Source: Pseudovirgaria hyperparasitica
Lineage: Eukaryota; Ascomycota; Dothideomycetes; Acrospermales; Acrospermaceae
DNA length: 64,000 nt
Reading direction: 5' to 3'
Assembly: GCF_010093815.1 (NCBI RefSeq)
Contig: NW_022985568.1
Span: 22,201-86,200 of the forward strand
Part shown: piece after piece, positions 44,240-57,282 of the stretch
Numbering within the stretch: the first letter of the stretch is position 1
Layout of the letters: each line of letters begins with the position of its first letter
Translations under genes and position numbers: made by a program
Notes under the pieces: model-generated
Told to the model about the DNA's origin: nothing
The model's database searches: none
What the model saw: only the letters and a program-made list of their open reading frames with translations

Positions 44240-46615
44240 GACGGGCGAAGGTTGTTGAGCCTAGGGTATGAGTACTGAGCGTGTTCAGTCAAAACAAAGA
44301 GCATATATACTGCAGAATATAAAACCCCGGGATCAGGAACTGTGCGTATAGAACGATTATTCCGCGTATCAGGTTCACTAAAGGCCCGAAGGAATGGGCA
44401 TGCAAGTTCAACCTGCCTAGATCAGATTTCATTAGCCCAAAGCCCCCAGAATAGCATCAGGCGTCGGTTTAACATTGGATATAGAAATGCTTTAGACTCG
44501 ATTGGGGCCTTCCAAGTTCGCCTGAATTCATATGCTGTTATAACCTCCTAGTTCATCACCCTACGATGGTACTCAGTTCAGACAGCCAATCGAAAGAACG
44601 ACTCAGTGGCTCAATAATGCTGTGGCATTGGTAATTACGTATACACCTATGATCTGCTACGAAACGCTGATCGAGCCCTACAATGCCTATGAACTTGTGA
44701 AATCAAAGTCGATGTGGAGGGTTTCAAATGTCCAAGCGGCTTGAATAGAGAATTCTTTTGGGATGAGTATGTTGCCTGTTAATTGGACATGCATAGCGGA
44801 GCTGGACATTGGCAGCGCCATGATATTGCATTTAGCCCCCGTTCAGTTCGCAGCAGCCACAGCCACCTATGCAATATCGTAACAAGCCAGCTTTAGCCTC
44901 TCGTCCGGAAAGGTGATTGGACGGTATAACCCTGGTCCAAGTCAGAGGCTTTTCAGCTGAGGCTGGTATATGACTAGTAGGCGAACACTACGCGGCTTAA
45001 TTACTTGAAAAGTACAATTACTATTTGGAAGGGTGATTCCCGGGTGGTGAGAATGAGTAGGACTACACACTACATAATTAGTGTAGGCTGAAACTATGGC
45101 TTATCGAGATACAGCTAGATGAGAGATAACTTGAGGGTTTCATTTCAATAAGGTCAGCAGAGTCTTCGAGCACTCTCGAAGCAATGCATCTCTGTATAGG
45201 AAGTGGTTAAAAGCATTGCATCAAGTGGGTAGTCCTTGCCACTGGCAAAGTATCTTTTGGATGTACGCCGCCGCTGTTGTGTGCTACAAAATAATGGATT
45301 TGCAGATCTTGCCCAAAGACATCGTTGTACACCTTCAGGGCTAGGTCTTGTTCTGTGCACATCTATCATTCTACCGAGGACTCATCGAGAGTGTGCACAG
45401 ATAAATGACCTGTCACTGCACATCATGAAAGGTTGTAGACGTAGATGGCCGACAGCGAAATCCGAATATGCCAATTGTGAGAACCATAGCAAGGATGTGC
45501 AAAATTAGTGGACAGCCGCTCCCTTTAAGACAAATCCATCACTATATAGACTGCTACTATACGTTATGATCTAAGAGAGGTATACCACATATACACGCTC
45601 TGGTTTAGTGGAGGGTAGCTAATGACTATCGAAAATAATTAGACTTTATAGTTACTCTAGTATTAAGACGTGGCGCATGCGCGGGCGTAAGTGTCTGGAC
45701 ATGGATGACTGATAGACTTCTTAGACTTAGTCCGTATGTCCCGGTTATGGAGTATAGATATCCGGATGCTGCTGCGTTGATGCCTTTGAAATACCCACTA
45801 GCTCATGTCAAACTAGGCAGAGCAGAGTCTCCACGTTTCACTGTAGACAAGGCAGAGACTGGTGCATCGGCAGTAAGAGCACCGGATTTTTGGACGTGCT
45901 TTGGAATGACGTAGGACTGATATTTTCCCGATGTCTTGTACGAAATAGGGTTCTGTTTATGAACAGACCGTAATAGCAATGTGTCGGTCCGATTAGACTG
46001 TTTCCACAACGTACCTTAGCGTTCACAGTCGTATTATTGCACTACTTTTGGCTTGTCAGGGCGACAGACTCGCTGTAGGCATCGTCGAGTGCATTTCAAA
46101 GGTGATGTTATGGTAGTTGTCGGTTGGTCCGAAGGGGGTTCTATGCTGTTTATACCACTTGTCCGTTTCAGATAGGTTGTAACGGGGGCATCAGCTGAAC
46201 GCATGCCAAGCCCAATGCAGTCCTGAAACATTCTCTTACAGGGTGGCGATTCTTTTGGCGCTGAGCCTCCGGCACTAATAGCCCCCATCGTGAAGAGATT
46301 GATGGAGATGTCATGTTCTGCTACTACAGCGCCATGCATTCATGATTCATGATTCGAGCATGCAATAAGCTGAGCGAATGGGGTCCGATTTACGAGGGAC
46401 GAATTACCATGTCGTACGGCAAGTTACAAGCGATACATAGTGGGAACCCTCATACTGACCATGAGCACACCTCTCCGCGTCCCTGATTTCGACTCTTGTT
46501 AGACTCCATTCCTCCATCCTGGTCTGGTTCTGTTTCTCTTAACTTCGAGTCCCATTGCGACTGTGGTGCACTCTTCTCATTCACTCGTGTTGCTTAACGC
46601 ATCCCAAATTCTACG
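44240..46615. other. 2.4-kb divergent intergenic region
   Basis: No convincing coding gene. Short frames near 45154-45508, 45705-45914 and 46034-46339 overlap between strands and show no domain. Promoters of the GH16 gene (left) and the CBM18 gene (right, CT-rich at 46480-46560) should lie at the ends. Confidence 0.4.
44303..44311 (-). promoter_or_regulatory. Possible TATA box of GH16 gene
   Basis: On the minus strand the sequence gtatatatg occurs about 65-72 bp before the GH16 start codon, a plausible core-promoter position in ascomycetes. It is weak on its own. Confidence 0.35.
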
Positions 46616-47997
46616 ATGTACACGCACGACAAATTCGGCAGCTTCTTGCTGTTTGTACTGTTCGTGTTGTATCTCAGCACAACTTTTGCGTAAGTGGAAT
46701 TTCTCATGAGTGACGGTATGGCAAAACTGCTTGGCCTGGGCATGCAAGATTTGCCATCATTGCTCTTGGCTAGGTCGACCTCTGGCGGCTGTAGAGTACA
46801 TGAAACTGAACGTTACAAGATGACCGTTGACCTCTAGTGAATGAAGTATGTTTGCTGATTCATTTATCCCAATAGGGCACCATCTACGAGAATCCCGACT
46901 CTAACAATACGGCAAGATTCCAACTTGACTGTCAGTGGAGATGGGTCATGCGGCGGCTCGTCAGGACAAACGTGTGAGGGCAGCACATTCGGTGATTGTT
47001 GCTCATCTAAAGGATTTTGCGGGAAGAACGAAAGCTATTGTACGACGGGATGCCAAGGTGATTTTGGCCAATGTCCAACCTCAGACACTAGTTCGGATGG
47101 GTCCTGCGGCGGTCCCACCAGCATCACATGCGTAGGCAGCGAATTTGGAAACTGCTGTTCAGCCCGCGGATAGTATGATTCCACACCAGGAAGGTTCCTA
47201 TGTCGTCGCTGACCAATTACTCAGTTGCGGCAGTGGCTCGAGCTACTGTGGGAGCGGATGCCAGTCAGACTTTGGATCCTGTGGTGTGGGAAACATCATG
47301 TCTATCAGTTCAGATGGTACATGCGGTGGACCAGACAAAATCAGCTGTCAGGGCAGTGACTACGGAAATTGCTGTAGTCAGAGAGGCTAGTCAGTACACT
47401 TCAAGACTTGACAGCTGAACTCGCCGCTAATCCTACATCGTCAGTTGTGGTGCGAATGTCTCTTATTGTTCCTCGGGGTGTCAAGTATGTCTCCGTTTGT
47501 GACATCTTGTATCTGTTTTAACGTGTGCACAGAGCGAATTCGGAACATGTTTTCCAAGCGCATCTCATAGCAGCAGTGTCGACCTGAGCTCTTCGACGGC
47601 AATAATCACCGACACAGCCACCAACTCAGAGGCAATGAGTGATGGCGGGATATCAGGCGGAGTAATCGCCGGCGCTGTAGTCGGTGCCGTTGGTGGAGTT
47701 TGCCTGGCAGGACTTGGAATGTTCTTCGTATGGCGGATGCGGAAAGCTCGGAGCTCGGAGCGATTGACTTCCGGTGCTCATACCCGGGACCCCTCCTTGC
47801 ATGGAGACCAGAAGCCTGTGCCTGAACTGCAAGTGAATGAGGCTGTTAGCCCGCATCAGGAAGCTCTTGTCAGCTCTACTCCATATTACGAAATGCCAAT
47901 AGGGAAGAGGCACGAGAACTTCGTAAAGAGGCCGGCGGAATTGGATACCTCACAAGCCTTTGAAATGCCAGCTGAGGATCACTGTCTGAGGAAATGA
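46616..47997 (+). CDS. Membrane-anchored triple CBM18 (hevein-type) chitin-binding protein
   Basis: Five exons (introns 46690-46875, 47173-47224, 47390-47444, 47485-47532) give 346 aa. The signal peptide is MYTHDKFGSFLLFVLFVLYL. Three hevein domains follow, each with the eight-Cys pattern (SCGGSSGQTCEGSTFGDCC; SCGGPTSITCVGSEFGNCC; TCGGPDKISCQGSDYGNCC and the CG...YC..GCQ..FG.C second halves). A Ser/Thr linker leads to a TM helix (GGVIAGAVVGAVGGVCLAGL) and a basic cytoplasmic tail. CBM18 binds chitin; in fungi such proteins may shield wall chitin or sense it. Introns 2 and 3 split the same Tyr codon (TA/T) after S-x-R-G in repeats 2 and 3. Repeat 1 has Phe there and no intron. Confidence 0.9.
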
Positions 47998-48594
47998 GAA
48001 ATGGCATGGTTGTCTGAGTTGATCAATTTCCTGCGAATCATATTAGCGAACGTGTTTATAGAAGTCTGGAAGTTTGCCCGCACTTGGGGAACCATACTCT
48101 TATCTAATCGACAAAACGTATGTAATGCATTGTTCCCAATTCGAAGTCATCTCCAATGACAAGGGGCGGTTATGCGCGAGGAAAAGATGGCTATGTATCA
48201 TAGGTAATGGAAGCCTGAGATATATTAGGGCGGTGAGGTGAACTAACAACATCTGGAGGTGACCTCGGGACATATCCTGAAGAGTTCAGAGGTAACAATG
48301 TCTAGCAGGAGTACCACCAGTTATCTAGACAATAATTAGACATGATATCCATTTTACACTTCAGAGAAGAGGACAAAATATACGGTTCGTGTTGGATGTG
48401 CCGCGTAGTTCGGATACATGGGGCGCAGAAAATTGATCAGTCTATATAAATCCGAATACTATGACGTATCTGCTTATCTTGCCCTTAATTTATTTTCTCG
48501 ACCGTGAGGTCTGTGATCTTTACAGTTGCGTCCTCGCGAACAGTATGTGCGTTTTCGTGACTTCGTGAGGTGTAGACGTGAATGATTGGTGTAT
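47998..48594. other. Convergent intergenic region
   Basis: 597 bp between the CBM18 and small coiled-coil genes. No gene or clear structure is seen. Confidence 0.4.
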
Positions 48595-49086
48595 TCATAT
48601 CCTTCGATCAAGTGCTTCCACGCGTGCACGGAAGCCTTTCACAATCTCTCCAATACGGCGAATCTTGTCAAATTCAACCTGGAGCTCGTTGGTCTGCCGG
48701 ATGATCTCGTGGAAACGGGCAATTTCTGCATCGGCATTGCCAATCAACGTGCCTGCGCGGTCATGCTGCATGTTGGTGAACTGTGCGGCTTGGGCGTTGA
48801 GCTATGTGTCAGGCATTAGCATGATAACAGATCATCCCCGAGCCGAGCTCACATAGTGCCATCGCGACGTTATGGCGTGCAGTAAACGATCGAAGTGCGC
48901 AGAGAGTTGAGCCAAGCTGGATGGATCCAGAAGCAGTCGTCCTTGACTTGATGCATTGCTAGCAGCGCGTGAGGAAGAAGCACCGGCTTGAGATAGTGCG
49001 ATGGCTTGCTGTTGGCGCAGCGTTTGGATCTCTGCGCCTGTGAGACCCAATTGAGAATCTGGTATCGAATTGGCGGGAGAGGTCAT
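48595..49086 (-). CDS. Small coiled-coil protein, BLOC-1/BORC-like (tentative)
   Basis: Two exons (intron 48802-48852, TAT/GTGAGC ... CACATAG/CTC) give 146 aa. The first ~45 residues are Ser/Ala/Gln-rich and disordered. The rest is almost entirely helical with heptad-like spacing (LSAHFDRLLHAITSRWHYLNAQ, DAEIARFHEIIRQTNEL, FDKIRRIGEIVKGFRARVEAL). Size and pattern resemble small subunits of endolysosomal tethering complexes (BLOC-1/BORC/Snapin type), but this assignment comes from general shape and could be wrong. There is no TM helix. A real gene is well supported by the clean splice and stop. Confidence 0.65.
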
Positions 49087-51005
49087 GGTGTTTCAGCTGT
49101 TTGTAGGCCTCTCATGGTCATGGTCGAGGAACGCCAACGACTGGCATGACCGCACGCAGTGGAAGGTCGCATCCGCGAATGGGTAATTAGGCTCGGTGTT
49201 GGAGAAGCGGAAGAGCGGAAGAAGGTGTGATGCGGGTGGGAGAAGAATTAAGATGAGATAGCGCTCTGTTACACGAACCCGGAGGGGCTAAGGGAAATGA
49301 GACGAAGCGGCGGCGAGGGTATGGTGGTCACAGTCAAAGGCACAACAGCCTGGAGGCAGTCTTATTTTTGGATGATATAGTTAGACGAGGATGAGATTGG
49401 GATGGATCCAATGATGAACTCATCCATGGATGGATGCTTTGTCCGGGGGAGCTTCGAAATGTCGAACGGTTCTCCACTTCACTTAACAGTAGTACCTGCT
49501 TGACTGATGACCACATCCATCTGCATATACCTATACCAACCATAGCATCTACTGTATGCAACCCCATGATAATTCGATTTGCGTGCGTTTCTTCTGTATG
49601 CACGAAGTAGGCTGAGCACTCCCAATCGTCCTGCAGCCCTATCCGCAGCCATGTCACTGACATCCTTAGCTTTCGAAAACTCCCCTGTTCGACATTGACG
49701 TTAATCAGGCAGCAACTTCATTTGAACGCTTGCAGCTAATCCATTCCCCCCGGCGTCGAGACTCTTTGTTGTTTCGCTCACCAGCGCCGCGAATCTAAAG
49801 CCCTCAAACGTGTTGTGACCTTGCCTTGCCGCCTCCAGCGACTGTTCATGTCAATTATATCTGTGATTCACTCTGAAAACACACTTTGATTGAGACCGAA
49901 TAATCTAGTTAATTGACATGTGCATAAATTACGCGCCCTTATTGTATCATCAAGGCTTCGCTGCATCATTCTGTCCACTAGTCCACGGAAGTGGCTGGCG
50001 GCGAAGCAGACCCCTGCCTGTTTCCTTTATTCGTTCCTCCACACACAATCAGCAGCAGCACACCCTCTCAAACGGTCATCGCGACATTCCAAGAAGGTGG
50101 GCGCATTCTCTGGCTAAATACCTAGGCTTTCGGGAAAAGGGACGGCTCATTCGGTCGTCTTACTTCTCGCATGAACGTCTCTACCTGTCGACTTGTTCCT
50201 TGGCCTCGGCCGTATACCCTCCTTGCTAACCTTTTGGACACAGTTTACAAGGCGGTCCCGTCTGCTCATCTTTAGTAGACACACCAAGCACATGTGATGT
50301 CGGCAAAGCTGTCTCAAACCTTTAGCCCGGCTTAAGAGCGATCTGACAATGGTAATTAAACCAATTACCTGTTCGAGGCTTATATACCATCACAAGATAG
50401 ACATCACAGGACCACGGCACCATTCACGGCACCAAACCAAGAAGATTCGATCATTGGAGCTAGGCGGCACCTAGTATCACGCGAGCGTCGCTCATAAAGG
50501 GTAGAATCTTATCTGCTATTACAATGCTGCTCTCTATGCCATATGGAGACGAGATACCACGCAGTCGATCTTGAGGTCCGTTCTACCTTCTCTACTCGAG
50601 GTACAACAAGCAGTATCCAGATGGACGATCCTTCTGCAAAGGTGATTTTTCGACATCCACCTGGGATTGAGATCTTATGCTTCCAGTGGCGCGTCTCAAG
50701 CTGGTGGTATGAGCAACGACGACGACATTCTTCTTGTGCACGAAGGTTGTGGTCAGTCTTAGCAGTGAGCGCGATAGTCCAAATGGTAATGCTACAACTT
50801 CGAGCATGCTCTAGTGTTCGGTCAGGTCAACTCGATATCCCATGCCAGGCTACAACAGGTCTTTATGGTTGTCACTGACCGTGAAACAGTTCAGAGAAAT
50901 TTTTCTAGAATTGGCATGCGTATACATGCTATGCAATGTGTTCAAGACTGCCATATTCTATGCAAACATCGCGTTTTCAGGCTTGCAAACTGCCATACTA
51001 AAAGC
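49087..51005. other. 1.9-kb intergenic region
   Basis: No gene recognised; several 60-110 codon frames on both strands are not supported by motif or splicing. It contains the promoter of the coiled-coil gene and the 3' flank of the MFS gene. Confidence 0.4.
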
Positions 51006-52830
51006 CTACATCGTCACAGCCACATCATCCGTCATAAACTTGTTGATATCGCCCAGAAAACATGCCGCAATAACACTGATGCCTCCAAAGGCAGTGCTGA
51101 CGTAGTATACATGCTTGTATGCCGCTGCGTACGCCAACTGTCCGGCGAGAACAACTGCATTATAGATCGTCTCATTGCCCTTAATTCCAGGGATTTCGGC
51201 AACGACATGCAACAATGATGCACCAGTCAGCTCTACGACTTCTCCAATGATGGCCGGCGAGGTGATGTTGTGCATAGCAAGTGTTCTGCCAATGTTCTCC
51301 ATTGCGTACGGGACGAACTTCTGCGCGAAGACATTGAAGTAGATGCAATATCCAATCGAACCGCCAATAACACGGATTGCAAGTGTCAGTGCAGTTACGG
51401 TCGCAATCAGGTCGTCAGGACAAACGATGGTCGTAATGATTGATGTCGGAACGACAATCCCGCCAATCCCCAGACTTCCGATCACTAGAACTATCCAAAT
51501 GATGTTCAGATTGTCTCTTTCGGCTGCAGCCAGGCCACCGCAACCCGCAGTCATTAGAATTGAGGACACGATGAGTAATTCGCGGTTTCGACCCCTGAAC
51601 CTGGACAGCAACAACAGAACGATAAGCGCACCAGTAAGAATACCGAAAGCGACGGGAAGACCTCGTATTCCAACACCCACAGGATCGTGGCCATATACGT
51701 TGAAGGCTTGTGCTGGCCAGAACATAACGAGCGAGAAGAAATTGGCACCAGATATGAAGGTGATCACAAGCGTAAGGAGCAGAATACGCGGCTCCCGGTG
51801 AAGACGCTTAGAATAGATTGGGTAGGAAGCAAACCAGCCCTCCCATACGACGAACGCGGCAAGCAGTCCAGCACCAATCAGTAGCGGCACCAGAACATGT
51901 ACTGAGGTCCATTTGTATTGATACCCTCCCCATTGCATGCCGGCCAAGAACAATATCAAGCCTGCAATGCTGAGGAAGCCACCAATGTAGTCAATCTTGG
52001 CAAGGACTTGCCTCCTGGTCATGTCTTGCAAATTGATTCGAGGCGGTGGGAAGTAGAAGACAACTAGCAGTGCGAGGCCGATGAAGTTCCACACGCTGCA
52101 TACAACACCAATATACCTCCAGGTGCTGTGGTACGCAATCAGTTGAGCCCAGAGGACGGAGGGACAGAATGGAACGATGCTGAGTACAAGCAAAGCTACG
52201 TATGTGCCACGTTTCCTGACTGGTGCGAGCTCTGACGTCGCAGCCAGAGCAGTAAGCTCAGTGATGCCAGCACCGATGCCGGCAAAGGTCATGCCGCAAA
52301 TAAACCAATTCATCGTATGAGCAGTGGAAGAGACTACCATCCCGAGGAGTATGAAGCAGGTTCCAAGGATTGCAACGTATCTAAGCTTGTCAATCAATGG
52401 ACAAATGAGCATTCTGCCTATACGACAAACCTTCGACCAAGCAAGTCGCTCAAACTTCCAACAAACGGACAAACGGCAGCAAGTGATAGCAGGTTAGCCA
52501 ACACAAACCAAATCCATCTATCAGTACCTCCAATATCACCATAGATGTATGGGGTAACACCACCAAACAGATACACTGGGATCTGCGAACCTGTCCATAT
52601 GATAGCCATGGCTACAAGAGACATGAGACGCTTTGTAGACACTGGACCACCTTGATGATTCTCGGGGTCTGAAGGGCTCGAATTAGCTTGACTGTACATA
52701 TAGTTTCCATCAGCTACTCACCTGCGAATCCGCTATCGGGAGACTTCACATGCTGAGCATATTGGGCGGTAGGCTTTTCCATCGCGGTAGCCGACTCATG
52801 GTCCGAACTGGAGCTATTTGGTATGGCCAT
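51006..52830 (-). CDS. MFS transporter, TRI12/siderophore-transporter-like
   Basis: Three exons (introns 52669-52721 and 52386-52423) give 577 aa and about 14 hydrophobic helices. The start at 52830 (MAIPNSSSSDHES) gives a hydrophilic Ser-rich N-terminus. Family features: the motif-A relative GSLSDLLGRRF between helices 2 and 3; KIDYIGGFLSIAGLILFLAG and MQWGGYQYKWTS; ANFFSLVMFWPAQAFNVYG; and the end FLGDINKFMTDDVAVTM, typical of the TRI12 family. Family members export toxins or drugs or import siderophores; the substrate here cannot be told. No biosynthetic cluster lies next to it. The second intron is unusually short at 38 nt and its donor could instead be three bases earlier. Confidence 0.88.
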
Positions 52831-54481
52831 AATGATAATGTGGATGAAAAAGGCAGTGATGAGCTGGACGACGCTCAATATAAGAGCGACAACAGGCGAA
52901 TGGATGTTCCACTCAAGTGTGTTTCGAGCTCCTCCTGTTTGCCAGCATTCGCAGCCAACATCAGGGCATCGTATGACAGTAGTAGGATGCGATGTATGTG
53001 ACAGTAGGATTTGATATACCGTGGATCCTTCAGTCATATATGTACATACGATATCCCTGAAATGCCTCACTCATCTTCTAGATGTGCAAGCACCAGCTTG
53101 CGACGCACCAACTTGCCCATGAACCCATGATAGTGTTGCCCAAAGAAGCACCAAGTCCGCTTTGCTGATTAGCTTCCCCCCAGATCCTAGCTCTTCGTCA
53201 CTGTAGAAAGTAAATGAAACTAATGCGCACCGAGACACTCTAGGATTCTTCCACAGTGCAAGTGTAAAATGCCGCTCACGCCACTGCACTTGGGCCTGCA
53301 CGAAGCGCAACAAAGCAACAGCCCGATAACTACAGTAAGTTAGGTACAAGGGGAATCCCAGCTCTTATCATCCAAATCCTTTTATGAAACAGTTACGCTA
53401 CGTAGTAACATCAAGTCACCTACAATATACCTACTCTATCCTCCTATAGCTCTACTGTGATAGTAAATTAAGCTTTTATACCCTAACACAGTTCATGGAA
53501 GATATAGATAGTATATTTTAACAGAGAAAAGAAAACGATTGCTTGAGAGCAAGTACTGATACATTATATCAAAATCCTTATATTGAGTTGCACACTACAA
53601 ACAATCATTAGTGTTGAATCTCGTCCACTTTTTTACAGTACCATGAAATGTCTTAAAAAGGGTAATAGACTCAACTCTTAGTCTTGAAACATTGTTCTCT
53701 ATGAAGGTTGGTTGTATTCTCAGCAAGGAGTATATTTGGTAGATAGTTTATAGAGCCTCTCAGGCCATAGATTACACAAGGATAGCTAAATATTTATGAG
53801 TGTTCTGACTGATTCTTGTATAACAGCTGCTGGGCGAAGTGCGGAGAACCTGGAGAGTCGCCACCACGCTGTCAGGGTGTTATTTTTGTTTCTAGTAATC
53901 CGCCCGAAGTAGGGACTGTTTATAGACGCGTGCAGCGACTAGGAGAACATGGTAGCGGGTTGACTTTGCGAAGTTGGGTAGACTGTTTATTAACTTTTGG
54001 AGATGCTCTCAGTGCTAATAGAACAGTAATGAGTAGATGTATTACTCGTCAACAAACAATCTACAGGCTGCCAGCCCGCCTGGAAAGGGTTTGCAGTGAT
54101 CGATAGCATCAGGTTGATTTCACGTCTGGCCAAATACATAGCTGTTGATTGCATCAGACCGTAGGTATTGTAGTGTATTCCACTCAAGAAGCTACTCATG
54201 AGTAGCTAACGGAATTTCCATTCTCGTGAACAACGCATTGGTAACACATCGAGTTGACTTCGATGTGTGCATTTAAGAAAACTATAACGCGGCCGCCAGA
54301 CAACAGAGTAGAGTACCCAAGAGAAACCAAACGCCGTTCAATGCAAATAACTCAAACAAAGGGAAACCAACATACGCAGCCAGCTCGGTCGTACTTTCGT
54401 CCCCAATCACTCTTCACTCATCGCAACATACAGGCATGGCTAAATCAGTGTTTCCTTCTCCTCCAAATATGCCACGTTCCA
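52831..54481. other. 1.7-kb intergenic region, AT-rich centre
   Basis: Contains the promoter side of the MFS gene. An AT-rich patch at about 53390-53800 includes the near-palindrome gttacgctacgtagtaac (53392-53409). It may be an old repeat fragment, but there is no clear partner in the window. No gene is supported. Confidence 0.4.
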
Positions 54482-56869
54482 TTACCGGTGAGGTAGTATG
54501 CCTCTACCTCTCGACGCCCCTCGTGCTAGGAACGGACTAGGCATCTCGTCTCTTTCTGGGTCCCATTCTGCAGCGAATCTTGTCCCCGTCCTACGTTTTC
54601 CATCATCGCCAGAATCGCTGCCATAGCTACCGTCGCTCAATGGTGCTCTTCCTTGTGAGAGCTCGACTAGCGTTCGGCCTTGAAGATTCTTTCGCATAGC
54701 TATTTGACGCATCTCGTCAACGTTACCTCTCTTGCTTTTTAGTGTTGAGGCTGCTGTGGGAGCAAACGCTGACGAGAAATCCTTGACAGATGTCCCAGCG
54801 GGTGCATTCGGCCCGAGTTTACGTGTGGGACTTCCGCATTCGGTTGGCAAGGGCATCTTGCTCTTCCGCCGGTTGGGAGAAGTAGCAACAACAGGCACCG
54901 TGCTCGTAGGGCGAGGGCGAGTGCTGGCAGCGGTAGTGGCAGTTACAGCTCCAGTAGGTGCAAGAAGATTGGGCGCTGACCCAAGCCGGTGAGTGGGATT
55001 CAAGGTTGGTTTATTCTGTATGGGATTGAATGTCTTGAATGGATCATCCGCCATCGCCGTTTTCCTTGGTCGAGTAGGAGACGGAAGCGTAGGAAGTTCA
55101 TCATCCCCCAAGAAATCTGCATCTACATCATCATCGTCAGAAGGAAGGTCTGATGGTGACTCTGGGATCTTAGGCTCCCAACGCTCCGGAGCTTGAAACA
55201 AGTTCCGCTTTATGGGTAGCCGCCGTGGTGATAATGACAGCGCTCCTACACCCATCGGTGATGGCTCAGCCATCTGCACATCCATAGGTGATGCTATATT
55301 AGATCCCTGTTGAAACATGGTTTTGGCCCGCGTGAAGGGCGTTCGCGTCGGGCGTTTGGTGGGCCGGAAGGACGGCCTCGAAGCGTCGGGCGATTCGAGT
55401 GAGAGGTCAGAAAGATCCGTCTGACTTGGAAAATCTGATCTCGAGCCCAGAGTGCTATGCGACTTCCCATGGTTATCGCTGCTGTCTCCCACTTTATCCT
55501 CATCCGCCTCCATGGTTGGTGTCAACGAGCGAACAAATTCTCCATCGCTTGAGGAGTTCTCAGTCAAACGACGGTCTAGTTCTTGTGCCACACGTTTGCT
55601 AACTTCTCCTTCGAAAACTCGTTCCAACCTTTCCATCTCCAGCTGCACTTGGCGATCGATCTCTAGTCGAGCTTTGACCTCCCATTCTCTCCGGACCGCA
55701 GCGTCGATCTCGACACGAATGTTTGTATTTTGAAGCTCGATGCGAGTCATCTTACTGTTGAGCTCCTTGAGAGCCCTTGTAGCCTGATCCTTTTCATGTT
55801 TCATCTGTTGGGCCAAAATCACGACCTCCTGTTCCTTGCGCATGAGCTTTATGATTGGCAAATTGAGAAGCTGTGCAGTGCTTGGTCGATGACTCGGATT
55901 GGTCTGTAAGCAGCTGTCAATAACCTTTTGTAGCTCTCCGGAATAGCAAGCTGGTATCCTTTCCACTCGCCCAGCTCTGATCTTATTTATAAGATCGACG
56001 TGAGTCTTCGCATTGAATGGGGGCTCCTTTGCGCAAAGTTCATGAATGATACAGCCAAGGGACCATATATCAGAATGTAGAGTATAACGCTCGGCACTGC
56101 AGATTTCAGGGGACATATAGAATGGAGTGCCAACATATGTGGAAGCGAAATCGTGAGATTGCAAAATCTTTGAAAGCCCAAAGTCTCCGAGTTTGACAGA
56201 GTTGTCTTCTCCAAGAAAGACTACACAAGCATATCAGTAAAGTCTCCTACTAGACTAGGGTGATACCATACCATTCTCTGGCTTCAAATCGCGGTGCAGT
56301 ATCATGAACATGTTTTGTTTGCTCTTCAGCGGTTTTGCATTATTCCCCAGGCCCATGATATCGTGACCAACGTCGGGAGCATTCTCGCCATAGTGACATC
56401 GGTATAGAGCAGAAAGCATCTGAGAGAATACGCTCCAGACGAACTCTTCCTCTGCATACTGATTCTTTATTTTCAAGTTCTTAATCAGTCGACCAAGGTC
56501 ACCATTGCCGCAGTATTCCATATACAGGTGGAGGTCCTGAGACTCTTTGAGATGATCTCGTTCATAATACCGAACTATGTTTGGGTGGTGAAGTTCTTTT
56601 AGGATAGACAATTCTGCCTGTAGCTGTTCTCTTTCTTTCTGAGACATGCGTGTGTAGCTAATCTCTTTGCGACACAATATCTACGAAGGTCAGTCATGTC
56701 GCAACAGTAGGGCGAGCACCAGACCTGGTTGTCGCACTTCCTCCGGACTTTGCGGATGACGCCAAAAGAGCCATGGCCTATGCAAACTTTAGTTTTCGTT
56801 TTTGGTTAGATAGAAGGACAACTTACCTATCTTCTCCAGGACATCATATTTGTTGTCTTCGTCTGCCAT
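54482..56869 (-). CDS. nimA: NIMA-type serine/threonine kinase
   Basis: Four exons (introns 56778-56826, 56681-56724, 56221-56271) give 747 aa, near the ~700 aa of Aspergillus NIMA. The kinase domain opens with EKIGHGSFGVIRKV (glycine loop) and the unusual CRKEISY (VAIK lysine context). It continues with LHRDLKPEN, KLGDFGLSK, GTPFYMSPE and DIWSLGCIIHELC. An insert of about 35 residues (GENAPDVGHDIMGLGNN) precedes HRDLKPEN. A coiled coil follows the domain (KEQEVVILAQQMKHEK, RLERVFEGEVSKRV). The long C-terminal region is Ser/Pro/basic-rich and probably heavily phosphorylated. NIMA promotes mitotic entry and nuclear-pore opening. It shares a 413-bp divergent promoter with the ankyrin/BTB gene. 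Confidence 0.92.
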
Positions 56870-57282
56870 TATGCTGGACTAGGAGTTATCGGGCGAGGTA
56901 AGAAGAGCGAAGAATGACCGCTGCTGCTGCTGTAATAACGAGGGCGGTGAATAAATTATCTGCGGCAAACATCAATCATATTTGTGTAGTAACGTCGTTT
57001 GCTGGAGCTTGCATCTTGCTAGTGAGAAGGTCAGGTTAGCCCTAGCAGGTTGCAATGCAATAGCAGTCGTGGTGGCGTGTTGACATGTTGGCACGGCAAC
57101 GAAGCGCCTCTGTCCACTCCCGACCCGGGGATGCCCGACCATTCTCCGCCACGATTATCAGAACATTTCGTCATCAGTCATCTAGATGACCTACTACTAC
57201 CAGGTAAATGCTCTGCCGACTCCCACTCTGCACATACTGAGATGGAGTCTTCGTGCATTGCCTCTCTTCTGTTTGCAACAAG
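56870..57282. promoter_or_regulatory. Divergent promoter: nimA and ankyrin-BTB genes
   Basis: 413 bp between start codons. A CTG/CAG-rich short run (gctgctgctgctg) sits at about 56921-56933. No specific site is assigned. Confidence 0.35.

Noticed and set aside
46034-46339. 101-codon minus frame before the CBM18 gene
   Set aside because: No homology-like features; probably random.
49334-49663. 109-codon minus frame
   Set aside because: No domain or splice support, and it lies in promoter-like DNA between genes.
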